Source of the DNA: Chitinimonas arctica
GTDB lineage: Bacteria; Pseudomonadota; Gammaproteobacteria; Burkholderiales; Chitinimonadaceae
Reading direction: 5' to 3'
DNA length: 64,000 bases
Assembly: GCF_007431345.1 (NCBI RefSeq)
Contig: NZ_CP041730.1
Coordinates: forward strand, 5,228,480 to 5,292,479
Shown here: positions 1 through 9,193 of the stretch, piece after piece
How positions within the stretch are numbered: the stretch's first letter is position 1
How the letters are laid out: every line of letters starts with the position of its first letter
Translations under genes and position numbers: made by a program
The notes under the pieces: model-generated
The model's database searches: none
Told to the model about the DNA's origin: nothing
The model's input: only the letters and a program-made list of their open reading frames with translations

Positions 1-249
1 CCCTGCTTGTGCGAGGCACTTCAAGCGGGGGTGCTTCCTTGCGCCATATAAGCAAATACCACTTTAGTACAAGCGTAGACCAGGCAGCCTACGCCACGGG
101 CTTGAAGGCAACAACCGCCGCATACCGGTCTGTTGCGTCGCAACAAAATAATCCACGTACAAATGCAACAAAACAGGTGTACCGGCAAGGCCGCCACGGC
201 AACGTTACATATTGCTTGTCTCAGGACAATAGCGCGTTAGAATCGTTTC
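1..249. other. Region upstream of hrcA, no gene seen
   Basis: No convincing coding region is visible here. Positions 1-30 form an imperfect inverted repeat (CCCTGCTTG at 1-9 against CAAGCGGGG at 22-30) with a smaller GTGC-GAG-GCAC hairpin inside. It may be the end of a terminator from a gene to the left, but there is no clear T-run. I see no CIRCE element (TTAGCACTC-N9-GAGTGCTAA), the usual HrcA operator, in front of hrcA itself. A loose sigma-70-like TTGCTT lies at 212-217. Confidence 0.4.
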
Positions 250-1266
250 ATGCTAAGCGAACGCGCCCAAATTCTGCTCAAAACCCTGGTCGAACGCTAC
301 ATTGTAGAAGGGCAACCGGTCGGTTCCCGTACCTTGTCGAAGTTTTCCGGCCTGGAACTGTCCCCGGCTTCCATCCGCAATGTGATGGCCGACCTGGAAG
401 ACCTTGGACTGATCACCAGCCCCCATACTTCGGCAGGCCGGATTCCCACGCCACTCGGCTATCGCCTGTTCGTCGATAAACTGATCACCATCCAGCCCCT
501 GCAGCAGGTGGAAATCCGTGAACTGCAGGATCAGTTGCAGCCGGACAACCCCACCCGCGCCGTGGCGGCCGCGTCCAACCTCTTGTCGCAACTGACCGAA
601 TTCGCCGGTGTGGTCATCTCGCCCAAGCGGCGCGGTATTCCGCTCGCCCAGGTCGAATTCGTCCGGCTGGGCGAGAAGCGTGCCCTTCTGATCCTGGTGA
701 CCGCCGATGGCGATGTACAGAACCGCATCCTGATCACCGAGCGCGACCATACCAGCGCCGAGCTGGTCGAGGCCACCAATTTCCTGAACCAGCATTGCGT
801 CGGCAAAACCCTGGAAGAAGTCCGCAATGTGGTCTACCAGGACCTGCGCAATCTGCAGAGCAATATCTCGGCCTTGATGAACGTGGCCGTCGAAGCCGGC
901 AGCCAGGCCATGGCCGAGCAAGCCGTCCCCATGGTGATCAGCGGCGAAAGCAATCTGCTGCGGGTGGACGATCTGTCCGGCAATGTCGAGCGGCTGCGGC
1001 AATTGTTCCGCGTCTTCGAGGATAAGACCGCCCTCCTGCAGCTGCTGGACCACGGCAACCGCGCCGCCGGCGTCCAGATATTTATCGGCCAGGAGGCCGG
1101 TATTTCACCGCTGGATGAATGCTCGGTGGTCACCGCGCCTTACAAGGTCAATGGCCAGATCGTCGGCACCCTGGGGGTGATCGGCCCGACCCGCATGGCC
1201 TATGAACGCATTATTCCCATCGTCGATATCACCGCCCGCCTGCTATCGTCCGCGCTCTCGCATTAG
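250..1266 (+). CDS. hrcA: Heat-inducible transcription repressor HrcA
   Basis: HrcA represses class I heat-shock genes (groESL, dnaK operons) by binding CIRCE operators, and needs GroEL to stay active. The 338-residue protein has the family's usual length. It opens with the typical winged-helix segment LSERAQILLKTLVERYI followed by GQPVGSRTLSK and SPASIRNVMADLEDLGLI (residues 2-60), with the HrcA effector domain after it. The start fits the conserved N-terminus, although no strong Shine-Dalgarno sequence precedes it. mltB follows after 48 bp on the same strand. Identification by family motifs is secure; the regulon cannot be seen in this window. Confidence 0.95.
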   Translation: MLSERAQILLKTLVERYIVEGQPVGSRTLSKFSGLELSPASIRNVMADLEDLGLITSPHTSAGRIPTPLGYRLFVDKLITIQPLQQVEIRELQDQLQPDNPTRAVAAASNLLSQLTEFAGVVISPKRRGIPLAQVEFVRLGEKRALLILVTADGDVQNRILITERDHTSAELVEATNFLNQHCVGKTLEEVRNVVYQDLRNLQSNISALMNVAVEAGSQAMAEQAVPMVISGESNLLRVDDLSGNVERLRQLFRVFEDKTALLQLLDHGNRAAGVQIFIGQEAGISPLDECSVVTAPYKVNGQIVGTLGVIGPTRMAYERIIPIVDITARLLSSALSH

Positions 1267-1314
1267 CCTAGCCAGACGGCGGCGCCCCGCCCCATACAGA
1301 AACCGGAATCCGTT

Positions 1315-2385
1315 TTGATCCTGCGCCCCCTGCTCCTTACCTTGGCCGCCCTGTGCTGTTTGGCCGACGATGTCTCCGTCGCCAATGACGAGCCGGCTTT
1401 TACCCAACGTGACGATGTCCGTGCCTTTATCGAGGAAATGGTCGCCCAGCCGGGCTTCGAACGGGATACGCTGACCGAGCAGTTGAACCAGGTCAGGCTC
1501 AAGCCCAATATCCTCGCCATCCTCGACAAGCCTTCGACCAGCCGGCCCTACCATGCCTTCCGGCCGGACTTCGTCAACGACACCCGCATTCGCCTGGGCG
1601 TGGCCTTTTGGCAGGACAATGCCCGCACCCTGCAAAAGGTGTCGGACCATTACGGGGTCGAAGCGGAGTATCTGGTTGCCATCCTGGGGGTGGAAACCCT
1701 GTGGGGCCGCGATACCGGCAGTTTCCGCGTCATGGATGCCCTCTCCACCATCGCCTTCGGCTACCCACGGCGGGCCGACTACTTCCGCAAGGAATTGCGG
1801 GAGTTCCTGCTATTGGCCCGCGACGAGCGTCTCGACCCTTTCGAGTTCAAGGGCAGCTATGCCGGTGCGATGGGGGCCCCGCAATTCATGCCCTCCAGCT
1901 TCCATGCCTACGCGGTCGATTGGGACGGTGACGGCCGCCACGACATCTGGCGCAACACCGGCGATATTCTCGGCAGCATCGCCAATTACTTCGCCAAGCA
2001 TGGCTGGAAAAAAGGCGAGCCGCTGCTGGTGCCCGCCACGGTCGTGGGCGAGGCCTACACGCCGCTGGTGGAAGACAAGTTCAACCTGCACTACAAGGTC
2101 AGCGAGCTGGCCGCCTTTGGCGTTACGCCGGCAGTGCCGCTACAGGGCGATCCGCTGGCGGTGCTGGCGCCCCTGGAGCATGAACCGGGCGTCACCCGCC
2201 ATTGGCTGGGCCTGGCCAATTTCTACGCCATCACCCGCTATAACCGCAGCACTTTGTACGCCATGGCGGTGCATGAGCTGGCGGGCAAGATCAAGGCAGC
2301 TTATCTTGATCCGTCGCTACTGCCACCGCCGCCGAAACCGGCGAAGGCAGTAAAGGCTGCAAATAGACAAAAACGTAGACGCTAG
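1315..2385 (+). CDS. mltB: Lytic murein transglycosylase B (MltB-type)
   Basis: The product cleaves the MurNAc-GlcNAc bond of peptidoglycan in the periplasm, forming 1,6-anhydromuropeptides. The protein has 356 residues. A hydrophobic N-terminus (LRPLLLTLAALCCLA) acts as signal peptide. The catalytic-glutamate region AILGVETLWGRDTG lies near residue 127, and the SLT_2-type block GSYAGAMGAPQFMPSSF near residue 183. The C-terminal tail is rich in Pro, Lys and Ala. The start is TTG at 1315 with a GGAA motif 6 nt upstream; no ATG lies nearby in frame. The stop codon TAG overlaps the TA target site of the adjacent IS630 element; removing the IS restores TAG, so the protein is unchanged. Confidence 0.9.
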   Translation: MILRPLLLTLAALCCLADDVSVANDEPAFTQRDDVRAFIEEMVAQPGFERDTLTEQLNQVRLKPNILAILDKPSTSRPYHAFRPDFVNDTRIRLGVAFWQDNARTLQKVSDHYGVEAEYLVAILGVETLWGRDTGSFRVMDALSTIAFGYPRRADYFRKELREFLLLARDERLDPFEFKGSYAGAMGAPQFMPSSFHAYAVDWDGDGRHDIWRNTGDILGSIANYFAKHGWKKGEPLLVPATVVGEAYTPLVEDKFNLHYKVSELAAFGVTPAVPLQGDPLAVLAPLEHEPGVTRHWLGLANFYAITRYNRSTLYAMAVHELAGKIKAAYLDPSLLPPPPKPAKAVKAANRQKRRR

Positions 2386-2414
2386 TGTGGTGTCTCAAAA
2401 GTAGAATTAATTAA
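2385..2414 (+). repeat. IS630 left terminal inverted repeat
   Basis: The 30-bp left end begins GTGTGGTGTCTC and ends AATTAATTAA. It matches the reverse complement of 3535-3564 at 24 of 30 positions, the outer nine without mismatch. A good -10 box, TATAAT at 2423-2428, lies just inside it and could drive the transposase. Confidence 0.85.
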
Positions 2415-2462
2415 ATATTTGGTATAATTGTCGTAGTTCAATAGCTCATGGAGACTATGACG

Positions 2463-3542
2463 ATGACCAGAACGGGCCGCCCGATCAAGAAGCTGGAACT
2501 ATCCGAAGAGCAGCGCAGAGAGCTGAATGCACGTTTGGCGCTGCGCAAGGCGCCGGCCGATGAGAAGCTACGAATTCAGATTGTGCTCAGTTGTGCTGAC
2601 GGCGAAGGAGGCAAAGAGATCGCGAAGCGGCTGGATACCACTGCGCAGACCGTCTCAAGGTGGCGTCGTCGGTACGAGTCGTATGGTCTGGCAGGGCTGA
2701 CCGATGCACCGAGGTCGGGGCGGCCTCGCACGGTGCTAGACGAACACGTTCAGGCGGTGATTGATCGTGTCCGGAACAGTAAGCCTACTGACGCGACGCA
2801 CTGGAGCGTGCGCACGATGAGCAAGGCAACAGGCGTGTCGGCGTCCACAGTGCAGCGCATTTGGCACGCGTTCGGGCTCAAGCCCCATCGGCTGGAGACG
2901 TTCAAGTTTTCCACCGATCCGAATTTTGTCGATAAGGTCCGCGATGTGGTGGGCTTGTACCTCGCCCCGCCGGATCGTGCCTTGGTGCTCTGCGTGGATG
3001 AGAAGAGCCAGATTCAGGCACTGGATAGAACGCAGCCTTCACTTCCGCTTACGTTCGGCAAAGCAGAAACCCGGACACACGATTACAAGCGGCACGGGAC
3101 GACTTCGCTGTTCGCAGCTCTGGATGTGGCCACTGGCAAGGTCATTGGCCAACTCAAACGTCGCCACCGGAGCGTCGAATTTCTGCAGTTCCTCAATACC
3201 ATCGACGCAAGCGTACCGGCAGACCTGGATATCCACCTGATCATGGACAATTACGGGACGCACAAGACGGAGAAGGTGCGTGCCTGGTTCGCCAGCAGGC
3301 CACGCTACCATCTGCACTTCACGCCAACTTCGGCCTCCTGGCTCAACCTTGTGGAGCGTTTTTTCTCACAAATCAGTGAGAAGTGGATCAAGCGTAGTGC
3401 CCACAGCAGCGTCGCCGATCTAGAGCAGTCAATCCGCCACTACTTGGACATCCACAACACCAACCCGAAGCCCTTTGTATGGCGCAAAAGCGCAGATTCA
3501 ATCCTTGAGGCCATTGCTCGTGCAGGCAAAGTTATTAATTAA
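2463..3542 (+). CDS. IS630 family transposase
   Basis: This is a DDE transposase acting on the element's ends. The N-terminus has a helix-turn-helix region (GKEIAKRLDTTAQTVSRWRRRY) with the linker LTDAPRSGRPR, then a second winged-helix-like part. The catalytic triad is visible as the first Asp in VLCVDEKSQIQAL, the second in IHLIMDNYGTHK and Glu in ASWLNLVERFFSQI. In-frame ATGs lie at 2448, 2457 and 2463; GGAG at 2450-2453 favours 2463, or possibly 2457. The ORF is intact, so it could be active. Confidence 0.93.
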   Translation: MTRTGRPIKKLELSEEQRRELNARLALRKAPADEKLRIQIVLSCADGEGGKEIAKRLDTTAQTVSRWRRRYESYGLAGLTDAPRSGRPRTVLDEHVQAVIDRVRNSKPTDATHWSVRTMSKATGVSASTVQRIWHAFGLKPHRLETFKFSTDPNFVDKVRDVVGLYLAPPDRALVLCVDEKSQIQALDRTQPSLPLTFGKAETRTHDYKRHGTTSLFAALDVATGKVIGQLKRRHRSVEFLQFLNTIDASVPADLDIHLIMDNYGTHKTEKVRAWFASRPRYHLHFTPTSASWLNLVERFFSQISEKWIKRSAHSSVADLEQSIRHYLDIHNTNPKPFVWRKSADSILEAIARAGKVIN

Positions 3543-3564
3543 TGCTATTTCAGGTACACCACAC
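3535..3564 (-). repeat. IS630 right terminal inverted repeat
   Basis: Right end of the element, read on the minus strand as GTGTGGTGTACC... followed by ATTAATTAA. The flanking TA at 3565-3566 completes the target duplication. Confidence 0.85.
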
Positions 3565-3604
3565 TAGGGTTGTTACCGCACTCGCTACCGGTCGCTTCGT
3601 CCGC

Positions 3605-3958
3605 TTATTCGCCAAGCAAGATGGCTTCAATACGGGCCATCGCATCGGCGGTAATGAAATCGGGCGCGCGCTCGACCAACTTGGCCTGCCGTGACTGCCA
3701 GTCCAGCGACTTCAGCTGGTGGCAATGAATGTTGCCGACGACCTTGGTGCCAGCACCCAGCAGCGATACCAGCGTGCCGTGTGAGCGCTCTGCCGGCGCG
3801 GCGCCTTGCGAAACCGGGCAAATAACGGCCAAGCCGCGTTTGTTGAACAGCTTGGGGCTGACCACGAAACCATAATGCGGCCCCTTCATTTCGTGGCCCG
3901 CTGCCGGGTCGAACTGCAGATGCACGAGGTCGCCGCGCTCCGGGATGTAGGCCGCCAT
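3605..3958 (-). CDS. Type II toxin, PemK/MazF family
   Basis: The product is probably an endoribonuclease toxin of the MazF/PemK fold (117 residues). The family N-terminus YIPERGDLVHLQFDP is followed by HEMKGPHYGFVVSPKLFNKRGLAVICPV and a C-terminal segment with VVGNIHCHQLKSLDW, matching the ChpB/MazF pattern. The chosen ATG (3956-3958) overlaps the antitoxin stop codon as TGATG, so the pair is translationally coupled with the antitoxin first. An upstream in-frame start at 3997 would add 13 unlikely residues. The pair sits between the IS630 element and the DUF1501 operon, a typical place for a mobile TA module. Confidence 0.9.
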   Translation of the reverse strand: MAAYIPERGDLVHLQFDPAAGHEMKGPHYGFVVSPKLFNKRGLAVICPVSQGAAPAERSHGTLVSLLGAGTKVVGNIHCHQLKSLDWQSRQAKLVERAPDFITADAMARIEAILLGE

Positions 3959-4200
3959 CAAGCCACTTCCCGACCAACGGGCGGCATCTCGTCCCAACCA
4001 TCGACACGCGGCAGTTCGCCCGGCATCTCGGCCAGCAGGTCGGCCAGCTTGTAGCGGGGCTTGGCGGAGGTCAGCGTCAACGTTTCGCCCTGGATGGTCG
4101 CGTTTAGACTGCCGCCGACCGCGACCTTGAGTTGCTGCAACAAGGGCGCGGGGATAACGACCCCGGCGCTGTTGCCGATCCTGCGGATAGGTAGTTCCAT
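3958..4200 (-). CDS. Antitoxin, MazE/AbrB family
   Basis: This 80-residue DNA-binding antitoxin neutralises the neighbouring MazF-like toxin and probably autorepresses the operon. The SpoVT/AbrB swapped-hairpin signature MELPIRRIGNSAGVVIPAPLLQQL opens the protein. The acidic C-terminus with LADLLAEMPGELPRVDGWDEMPP is the likely toxin-binding tail. The ATG at 4200 is preferred over 4212 because GGAGG lies just upstream of it. A small dyad, TTGT-C-ACAA at 4217-4225, in the promoter region could be the operator. Confidence 0.88.
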   Translation of the reverse strand: MELPIRRIGNSAGVVIPAPLLQQLKVAVGGSLNATIQGETLTLTSAKPRYKLADLLAEMPGELPRVDGWDEMPPVGREVA

Positions 4201-4488
4201 GAAGCCCTCCATACTGTTGTCACAATATTATTACTTTACCCTCCTAGCGCCAAGCAAGACGTAATAACATTGTTGCCACTAACTCACATCGGCGAACGTC
4301 TGCTGCGTGTATCCGGGCTGAGCGCGCCACGTGGCCCGGCCTGCCGGGTGGGACGGCCAGTAAATTGGCGTGATACATGTGCAGAAAGCACACCCATAGC
4401 GAGGCTGTGAGCGTTTGGCAGGACCCGCCTTACGAGATTGACGGCAGGCTATTGCTTTGCCGTCAGGAGCGGCTGAATGGTTCGCCTG
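4201..4488. other. Intergenic region between the TA module and the DUF1501 gene
   Basis: No gene is visible. The left part should hold the TA promoter and operator (dyad at 4217-4225). A perfect 8-bp inverted repeat (TGACGGCA at 4439-4446, TGCCGTCA at 4458-4465) lies about 25 bp past the DUF1501 stop codon and may end that minus-strand transcript, but no T-run follows, so it is only a weak terminator candidate. Confidence 0.4.
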
Positions 4489-5823
4489 CTAAGCCATAAA
4501 CCCCAAATTGGTCCTGGGGAAATTCCCCAACCCCGGAAAGACCGTGGGCAAGGCCGCGGCTGGTACGCCGAACCAGCTGGCGAGGGTGGCGCCATACTGC
4601 TGCACCGAAGTCGTCGGCAACCAGCGGCCTTCCCGGCTGATATCGTCCGGTCCGCCCAATAACAGTTTCGGGAAGGTGCCATAGGTACCGCCCTTGACCG
4701 CGCCGCCCATGACCAGATGGTGATTGCCCCAGGCATGGTCGCTACCGCCGCCGGAGGCCGGCTTGAGCGTGCGGCCGAAATCGGCCTGGGTAAAGGTGGT
4801 GACCTGGTTCAAGGCGCCCAGCTGGTTCAAGGCGTCGTAAAAGGATTTTAGCGCCGGGCCCAATTGATTTAGCAGGTCGGCGTGGCGCACCAGGTGGTTC
4901 GAGTGGGTATCGTAGCCGCCGTGGGAAACGAAGAATATCTGCCGGTTCTGCCCCAGGGATTGCCGCGCTTCGATGATACGCGCCACCTGCATCAGTTGCT
5001 TGGCCAGGCTGTTGTTCTGGCCATTGAACAGCGAGGTGATGCTGGAATTGCCGCCCAAGGCATTGGTCAGCGCCGCGCTGGCGTTAACGGCGCCGTTCAT
5101 GGTGCCGACCGCCGCCTTGTGCAGCTCGTTACCCTCGTCCAAGGCGCGTAACTGGTTCATCGCCTGGTACATGGCATTGCTGGCCGGCGTACCGCCAAAC
5201 CCGCTCAAACTCATTCCGCCGCTATTGGGAATAGCCAAAGGCGTGGTGGTATTGCCGACGGTGAACAGCGCATTGCCGCCGGTCGAAATAATCAGCGGCA
5301 AGGTGCCGCCATTGCCGACCAGATCGGCGATGCGGCCGCCCCAGCCACTGCGCGAAGGACCATTGCTGATGGCCGATTCCCATTGCGCCTGCTGGTGCGG
5401 ATGCGAAAACAGGCTTTGCGGCCGATTGGACAGCACCGCATAGTCCGCCTTGCTCATAGGCCGGTTGAGCGTACCGACATTGAACTGGATGGCCAGCTTG
5501 CCGGCGTTCCAGATAGGCTGCAAGGGCGCCAGGCTGGCATGCAGCCCATAGGGCACGCCGTTCAAGGGAACCAGGCTGGATTGCGACAGGGCTAGCCCAC
5601 CGGCGCTGCTGCTGCCGCGCGCAGCCAGGTAATCGGCGTAGCCGGCGGCATCGGTCGGCACAACGGTGTTGTTGCCATCATTGCCGCCGAACATGAAGAT
5701 GCATACCAGCGCGCGGTAATCGTTGCCGGCCAAGGGCGCCGCCAGCGCCTCCAGTCGGCTCATTTGTTGCAGCATCGCCAGGCCGGCGGCGCTTTTCAGG
5801 ACTTGTCTACGGCTGATGGCCAT
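4489..5823 (-). CDS. DUF1501 domain-containing protein, Tat-exported
   Basis: The 444-residue protein carries a twin-arginine signal (MAISRRQVLKSAAGLAML) followed by the DUF1501 domain (PF07394; alkaline-phosphatase/sulfatase-like fold, function unknown). Family features are FMFGGNDGNNTVVP near residue 45, FFVSHGGYDTHSNH near 300 and SDHAWGNHHLVMGG near 365. It is usually encoded with a DUF1800 protein, as here: the DUF1800 gene lies just upstream on the same strand (43 bp away). The pair is probably one periplasmic system of unknown substrate. Confidence 0.9.
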   Translation of the reverse strand: MAISRRQVLKSAAGLAMLQQMSRLEALAAPLAGNDYRALVCIFMFGGNDGNNTVVPTDAAGYADYLAARGSSSAGGLALSQSSLVPLNGVPYGLHASLAPLQPIWNAGKLAIQFNVGTLNRPMSKADYAVLSNRPQSLFSHPHQQAQWESAISNGPSRSGWGGRIADLVGNGGTLPLIISTGGNALFTVGNTTTPLAIPNSGGMSLSGFGGTPASNAMYQAMNQLRALDEGNELHKAAVGTMNGAVNASAALTNALGGNSSITSLFNGQNNSLAKQLMQVARIIEARQSLGQNRQIFFVSHGGYDTHSNHLVRHADLLNQLGPALKSFYDALNQLGALNQVTTFTQADFGRTLKPASGGGSDHAWGNHHLVMGGAVKGGTYGTFPKLLLGGPDDISREGRWLPTTSVQQYGATLASWFGVPAAALPTVFPGLGNFPRTNLGFMA

Positions 5824-5866
5824 GGTCGTCTTCTCTATTCGGTACGCGCAATGGCGTGGCGCCTGC

Positions 5867-7587
5867 TCAGCGCTGGATCTGGAATTGCGGCGAGGTCGCT
5901 GCCAGGTAGAGGGCGGTACGCGCGCGGTTGTAGCTATCGGTGACGGAGATCGCGTCGACCGCCTGCTTGATGGTGCCGCGCATGGCTTCGCTCATGCTGC
6001 CGTGGAACAGCAACTGGTTGATGCGGTCGAGCAGCTTGCCGCTGTCCGGCGCCAGCGTCAGCCAGGGCCCCCATTCGATCTTGGTACCGAAACTGGCCGG
6101 TACCGACGCATCGGCGCTGATGCCGTTTGCCGCCAGCAAGGCATTCACGAAATTGGCGCGGGCAAACGCGGTGCTGGCGTTGTAGATGCCGAACTGCGGA
6201 CCCTGCAGGCCGCCCACCAGGTAGTCGGCCGGGTAATAGTTGAACACCGAGGCAGGCGCATAGACATCCTGCGCCATGGTCGCGGTTTGCGAACGCAGGT
6301 AGCCGCCATCGCTGCGGCCGCCCAGCGTGCGCACCAAGCCCGCGGCGAACACGGCCGGCTCGCGCAGCTTGCCGTAGCCGGCTTCGCTCTTGCGATCGCC
6401 GCGCACTTCGCTGTCGAGCAGGATGGCACGGAAAACCGCCTTCATATCGCCCCGGACGCCGGCGCCGTTATCGTTGAAAGCAGCGCTGACACGTCCGACA
6501 TAGGCTGGGCTGGGATTGCTGGTCGTCAGATGCTGGATCAATTGGCGGCCGATGAAAGGTCCCACATTCGGATGCTGGAACAAGCTATCGACGGCGGCCG
6601 CCAAGTCCTGCTCGGGGCTTTGACCTGCCGGCAAAACCTTGCCGTCCAGTAACTTCTTGCTGCCGCCATCGTGCCGATCGGCAAAAGGCACCATGCGGGC
6701 GCCGTAATTGCGCGGATTAGGCCATTTCGAAGCAACCCCGGGGCGTGGCGGATAGGTCCAGCCGGTCAGGGCATGGGCAAAGCCCTCGACCACTTCCTGG
6801 TCGTAGGCGGGAATGGGTGCGCCATGGCCGTCCAGCTGCTGGCTGCCGTCCGGATTGAGCTTCCAGACCCCGATGGAAAACAGCTGCATGACCTCGCGCG
6901 CATAGTTCTCGTTCGGCTCGGTACCACGCGTGGGATTGGGCTTGTCGTTGTTGACCATGTCGAGGTAGTCGCCCATGGCCGGACTGAGGGTGACCTCGTT
7001 GAGGATGTCGCGGAAGTTGCCGAAAGCATGGTTGAGCATGATGTGCTGGTACGGCGCCATGCCATAGGGCTGGTTGACCTCCATGCCCGATGCCACCAGG
7101 ATCTGCGACAGCGCGAAGGCGGCCCGCTGGCGCAATTGATCGGGACCGGCAATCGCATTCTGGAAGAAGCGGTGCTGCAACAAGAACATGGTGTAATTGT
7201 CGCGATAGCAGGTACTGCCCGAGCCGGCCGGGCAACCCACCATGGAGTTGCCGTCGAGATAGGGAAACGTACCGTAGCCAGTGGTCGGCTGGGCGAACTG
7301 CTTGTCCAGAAAGCCGGCCAAACCCAGTCGCTTGACCTCGGCCAGGGACGCATCGGTCGGGCCGAAGCTGGACTGCTCCAACAGGCGCAGGGCATCCGCC
7401 TCGCTGACGTCGGCGACCGGCGGAATGGTCGGCGGGACCGTTGGGGCACCGTGGGAGGAACGGTAGGCGGCACCGTGGGGGGCGTGGTGCCGCCGGTCCC
7501 GCTGTCGCCGCCACCGCCGCCGCAGGCGGAAAGAGCCAATAGCAGGAACAGGGCCGCCAAACGTCTGGGCGCTTTTATCGAGTGCAT
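5867..7587 (-). pseudogene. DUF1800 family lipoprotein gene with a -1 frameshift in its linker repeat
   Basis: The reading frame is split. The N-terminus (ATG 7587; an in-frame TTG lies at 7599) gives a lipoprotein signal LAALFLLLALSACGGGGG and a Thr-Val-Pro-Pro linker. The main body, starting ADVSEADALRLLEQSSFGPT, lies in the next frame and runs to the normal end at 5867 (DUF1800, PF08811). The switch falls in a 12-bp repeat (7418-7476), where the third unit has lost one base in a G run at 7443-7446. The body has no other defect. Either the gene is switched off or phase-variable, or this is a sequencing error. It would be exported together with the DUF1501 protein. Confidence 0.82.
7418..7476. 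repeat. Tandem 12-bp repeat encoding a Thr-Val-Pro-Pro linker
   Basis: Five degenerate units of 12, 12, 11, 12 and 12 bp (7418-7429, 7430-7441, 7442-7452, 7453-7464, 7465-7476) encode repeated Thr-Val/Ile-Pro-Pro on the minus strand. The 11-bp unit causes the reading-frame change in the DUF1800 gene. Confidence 0.85.
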
Positions 7588-7717
7588 CGCAATCTTCAAT
7601 TATCCGGCTTAACGATGGGCACGGATTATGCCGTGTTGGCGGCAAAAATCATGACGCAGACATAAAAATAAAATGACAGCTGCGTTTTTTGCCTACGCCA
7701 AGCCGGCTTGCTACCGT

Positions 7718-9067
7718 CTACTCACCGGCAACCATCATGTTTTCCACCAGGATGGAGCCCACGCGTTTGCTGCCACGCATCTCCCTATCCGAACCGATGG
7801 CCACGATGGCGCGGAACATCTCCTTCAGGTTGCCGGCGATGGTGATCTCTTCGACCGGGTGGACAATGCGGCCGTTTTCCACCCAGAAGCCTGCGGCGCC
7901 CCGCGAATAATCGCCGGTAATACCGTTGATGCCCTGCCCCAATAGTTCGGTGACATACAAACCGGTGTCGAGCCGCTTGAGCATATCGGCGAAACCGCCT
8001 GCGGTCGGCGCGACAATCAGATTGTGGTTGCCGCCGGCATTGCCCGTGCTCTTCATCCCCAGCTTGCGGGCGGAATAACTACCCAGGAACCAGCCGTTCA
8101 GCACACCATCGCTGACCAGTTCACGCTGCCGGCAGGCCACGCCCTCGGCGTCGTACGAGGAACTGGCCAAGCCGCGCGCCAGGAAGGGATCTTCGCTGAT
8201 CTGCACGATGGGCGAAAATACCTGCTGGCCAAGCGAATCCAGCAGGAAGCTGGCCTTGCGATACAGACTGCCGCCCGACACCGCGGATACCAGGTGGCCG
8301 ATCAAGCCCGCCGCCAGGCTGGGATCGTACAGAACCGGGTAGTCGCCGGTCTTGATACGGCGGGCGCCCAGGCGGGCGATGCCGCGTTCGCCGGCGGTAC
8401 GGCCGACCTGCTCCGCCGCCTCCAGATCGGCGGCCGCGCGTGCCACGCTGTACCAGTGGTCGCGCTGCATGGCTTCGCCTTCCTGGGCGATCACCGCACA
8501 GGAAATCGAATGGCGCGAGCTGACATTGAGTCCGATAAAGCCGTGTGAATTGCCATAGATGGATTGGCCGACATGGCTCGATACCGTCGCCCCCTCGGAA
8601 TTGCTGATGCGGCCATCGACCGAGCGGGCCGCGTCTTCGCAGCGGCGGGCCAGGTCGATGGCGGTCTCGACCGGCAGGTCCCAAGGGTGATAAAGGTCCA
8701 GTTCGGGAAACACGCTAGCCATCTGATCCGCATCGGCCAGGCCGGCTGCTTCGTCCTCGGCGGTGTAGCGGGCGATGGCCAAGGCCGCCCCCACCGTCTG
8801 CGCCAAGGCTGCCGGAGAAAAGTCCGAAGTACTGGCGTGGCCCTTGCGCTGGCCGACATACAGCGTGACGCCCACTCCCTTGTCGCGGTTGTACTCTATG
8901 GTCTCCACCTCGCCCAGCCGCACGCTGACGCTCTGGCCTACCCCTTCGGATACGTCCACATCGCAACTGCTGGCGCCTTGACGCTTTGCTTCGGCCAGCA
9001 CATTTTCGACCAGTTCGCGCAACGCGGCCTGGCTGTAGGAAAAACCGGGTTCAAGGGATTGGGTCAC
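7718..9067 (-). CDS. pmbA: Metalloprotease PmbA (TldE)
   Basis: PmbA/TldE works with TldD as a heterodimeric cytosolic metalloprotease that matures modified peptides such as microcin B17 and degrades CcdA. The protein aligns over the whole family, with GVGVTLYVGQRKGHASTSDF near residue 75, the central domain and the C-terminal TAGGFADMLKRLDTGLYVTELLG, GFWVENGRIVHPVEEITIAGNL and GSDREMRGSKRVGSILV. GTG at 9067 gives 449 residues, close to E. coli PmbA (450); the longer in-frame start at 9118 adds a non-conserved 17-residue leader. It is divergent from darP, an arrangement common in betaproteobacteria. Confidence 0.92.
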   Translation of the reverse strand: MTQSLEPGFSYSQAALRELVENVLAEAKRQGASSCDVDVSEGVGQSVSVRLGEVETIEYNRDKGVGVTLYVGQRKGHASTSDFSPAALAQTVGAALAIARYTAEDEAAGLADADQMASVFPELDLYHPWDLPVETAIDLARRCEDAARSVDGRISNSEGATVSSHVGQSIYGNSHGFIGLNVSSRHSISCAVIAQEGEAMQRDHWYSVARAAADLEAAEQVGRTAGERGIARLGARRIKTGDYPVLYDPSLAAGLIGHLVSAVSGGSLYRKASFLLDSLGQQVFSPIVQISEDPFLARGLASSSYDAEGVACRQRELVSDGVLNGWFLGSYSARKLGMKSTGNAGGNHNLIVAPTAGGFADMLKRLDTGLYVTELLGQGINGITGDYSRGAAGFWVENGRIVHPVEEITIAGNLKEMFRAIVAIGSDREMRGSKRVGSILVENMMVAGE

Positions 9068-9193
9068 AGGGATCTCAGTAAAAAATAAAAACGGAAAATG
9101 GCGACCGGAATGGCGCAATCGTGTCGCGCGATTGGGTGACCGACGCGGCGGTCCGGTATCATATCAGCCCGCACCACTACCAAGCCGGCCGCT

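Larger units (their letters stand above)
2383..3566. mobile_element. IS630-family insertion sequence with TA target duplication
   Basis: The element spans 2385-3564 (1180 bp) and is flanked by TA at 2383-2384 and 3565-3566, the TA duplication typical of IS630/Tc1-mariner elements. The 30-bp ends match at 24 positions: both begin GTGTGGTGT and both contain ATTAATTAA at positions 22-30. One transposase gene fills the element. It landed in the TA of the mltB stop codon, apparently without harm. The intact ORF and good terminal repeats suggest a recent insertion. Confidence 0.92.

Noticed and set aside
1..479. 156-codon plus-strand ORF before and over hrcA
   Set aside because: Overlaps the hrcA start in another frame and has no recognisable motif.
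253..1053. Long minus-strand ORF opposite hrcA
   Set aside because: Composition-driven shadow: it lies wholly inside hrcA, which has clear family homology, and encodes a low-complexity Gln/Asp/Gly-rich sequence.
6671..7612. 313-codon plus-strand ORF opposite the DUF1800 gene
   Set aside because: Shadow of a GC-rich coding strand; no recognisable domain, and the minus-strand frames carry the conserved protein.
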